Part shown: positions 62,972-64,000 of the stretch, one piece after another
Layout: each line of letters starts with the position of its first letter
How positions within the stretch are numbered: the stretch's first letter is position 1
Assembly (NCBI RefSeq): GCF_016802725.1
Contig: NC_052666.1
Span: forward strand, 31,276,997 to 31,340,996
DNA: 64,000 bases
Direction of reading: 5' to 3'
DNA from: Solenopsis invicta
Lineage: Eukaryota; Arthropoda; Insecta; Hymenoptera; Formicidae
The notes under the pieces: model-generated
Database searches by the model: none
What the model was told of the DNA's origin: nothing
Seen by the model: only the letters and a program-made list of their open reading frames with translations
Made by a program: the position numbers and the translations under genes

Positions 62972-63302
62972 GAACTGGATGCACAGCATACATATATTTA
63001 AATTTTTCCGCATTCTTTGAGTGGGCGACATTGAATTGATTGTATCCTTGAGACAGTATCTTTGAGACAAATTTTTTAAGAAAACAAAAAAATTTAAGAA
63101 AACTGACACAATCTAAACATGAGAGCGGCAGCTATGCGGCAATAACAAATATATCAAGACAGTATCCTTGAGACAAACTGCAGTTTTTTAAGAAAACAAA
63201 AAAATTTCCCGGTGTTTACCGCCGAATTTTTTTTATGGTAATGGATTAAGAACATTCTTTCCACTACTATGCCCTTTAATTATTCAGAAGCAGAAGCACA
63301 TA

Positions 63303-63308
63303 CAGACA

Positions 63309-63371
<63 letters not shown>

Positions 63372-63393
63372 ACGCACACGCACACGCATACGC

Positions 63394-63453
<60 letters not shown>

Positions 63454-63461
63454 ACACACAC
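63303..63461. repeat. Expanded CA microsatellite
   Basis: About 160 bp of (CA)n with a central CGCACA block. The same locus is about 58 bp in copy 1 and about 22 bp in copy 2. Open frames across it on both strands are artefacts of the dinucleotide repeat. Confidence 0.9.
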
Positions 63462-64000
63462 CTTTAGTTATACTTAATTATAACTATATTACATAAATCA
63501 ATAATAATAAAAAAATAAAAAAAATTGTTTTTATTAATTTATGTAAAATTTTTTTGAACTTGATTAATTTTTTAATTTTTTTTTATATTTATTTAAATAT
63601 AATATACATTCACTATTAAAAGCTTTATAGCGCTCGCGTAGCGGGCGCTTGTTTTGTTCTAGTGTATAGTAAAAAATGTATGAAATCTTTACGTCGTACC
63701 AATTGCAAAGAGAATATATTGCTCTTTAGAATAAATGTCAAAACTTAAAATAAATAAAATCTAAGTGTAGTATCTACAAATGTATTACTATTCGAAGGTC
63801 TTTCTTTTCTTATTCCAATCTTTAATTTTTTTAAACAAAACAAGTGGTATTATTAAAATAATGAACACGGCATTACCAGTCGAAAGTAGTTATTAATGCC
63901 CAATAATTTATTAAGTAAATTTTATAAACATTTCCAAAATTCCTCCGAAGTCATGCGCGCCGCATGATTGCCGGATTTAAGACACAGCCCTAAAAAAAGA

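Larger units (their letters stand above)
59674..63662. mobile_element. Helitron-like element, copy 3 (4.0 kb)
   Basis: It has A|TCCTTTCTG at the left and CTAG|T at the right (63659-63662), with the hairpin as in copy 1. It is longer mainly because of the expanded CA tract. The contents are as in copies 1 and 2. Confidence 0.75.
58497..64000. repeat. Tandem segmental duplication, unit C (partial)
   Basis: It holds R2 exons, Helitron copy 3 and the beginning of the spacer before a further P gene, which lies beyond the window. By homology with units A and B the array probably continues. Confidence 0.8.

Noticed and set aside
63269..63496. Open frames of T-H and C-V repeats on both strands
   Set aside because: They are translations of the CA microsatellite and have no gene structure.
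17067..64000. Tandem units as an assembly artefact of two haplotypes
   Set aside because: Not excluded, but unit-specific insertions, the 1,058-bp fusion and different R pores make three real units more likely. Read depth would settle it.

Overview
The window looks like nuclear DNA of an insect, probably a hymenopteran and perhaps an ant. It is AT-rich, genes are split by short introns of about 70-500 bp with GT-AG borders, GT/CA and GA microsatellites are common, and mariner-like and non-LTR gag-like debris is present. No bacterial, rRNA or CRISPR feature was seen. All main genes lie on the + strand and belong to one family: TRPA-type cation channels of the insect painless-like group, with N-terminal ankyrin repeats, six membrane segments and a pore with an M-M-G-E motif. 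The ancestral model has nine coding exons: E1-E4 ankyrin repeats, E5 S1-S2, E6 S3-S4, E7 S5-pore-S6, E8-E9 cytosolic C-terminus. The phases agree between paralogs for most joins.

Layout: 1-1,640 is a spacer with a 466-bp insert. G1 (1,708-6,928) is the best intact gene, 784 aa. G2 (8,740-10,540) is a pseudogene cut by a solo LTR. G3, also called R0 (14,329-18,150), has a ruined 5' end (E1-E2) but intact E3-E9, and is followed by a 3.8-kb Helitron-like element. From 17,067 a tandem segmental duplication begins: unit A 17,067-39,513, unit B 39,514-58,496, unit C from 58,497 to the window end. Each unit holds the last three exons of an R gene, the Helitron, a P gene (26,609-31,254; 45,637-50,289), a 3-kb inverted-repeat insertion and a Q gene (35,522-39,332; 54,502-58,315). 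Both unit junctions fall in a GT microsatellite that joins the 3' flank of Q to intron 6 of R. Unit A is longer than B by almost exactly one 2.38-kb LTR insertion plus one 1,058-bp stretch lost from B by recombination between two E1 copies.

Functionally, G1 could encode an ordinary channel subunit. P genes have gained an in-frame duplicate of the E2-E3 ankyrin exon pair (908-909 aa) but lack four residues just after the pore M-M-G-E. Q genes have lost the GT donor after the pore exon and carry frame errors in the C-terminus. The orphan R exons 7-9 directly downstream are in phase with Q exon 6, so a chimeric Q-R transcript is possible. R copies carry lysine at the pore acidic position. The locus is thus a recent, fast-changing channel cluster shaped by microsatellite exchange, unequal crossing-over and many insertions (four solo LTRs, a Helitron that carries foreign gene pieces, several foldback elements).
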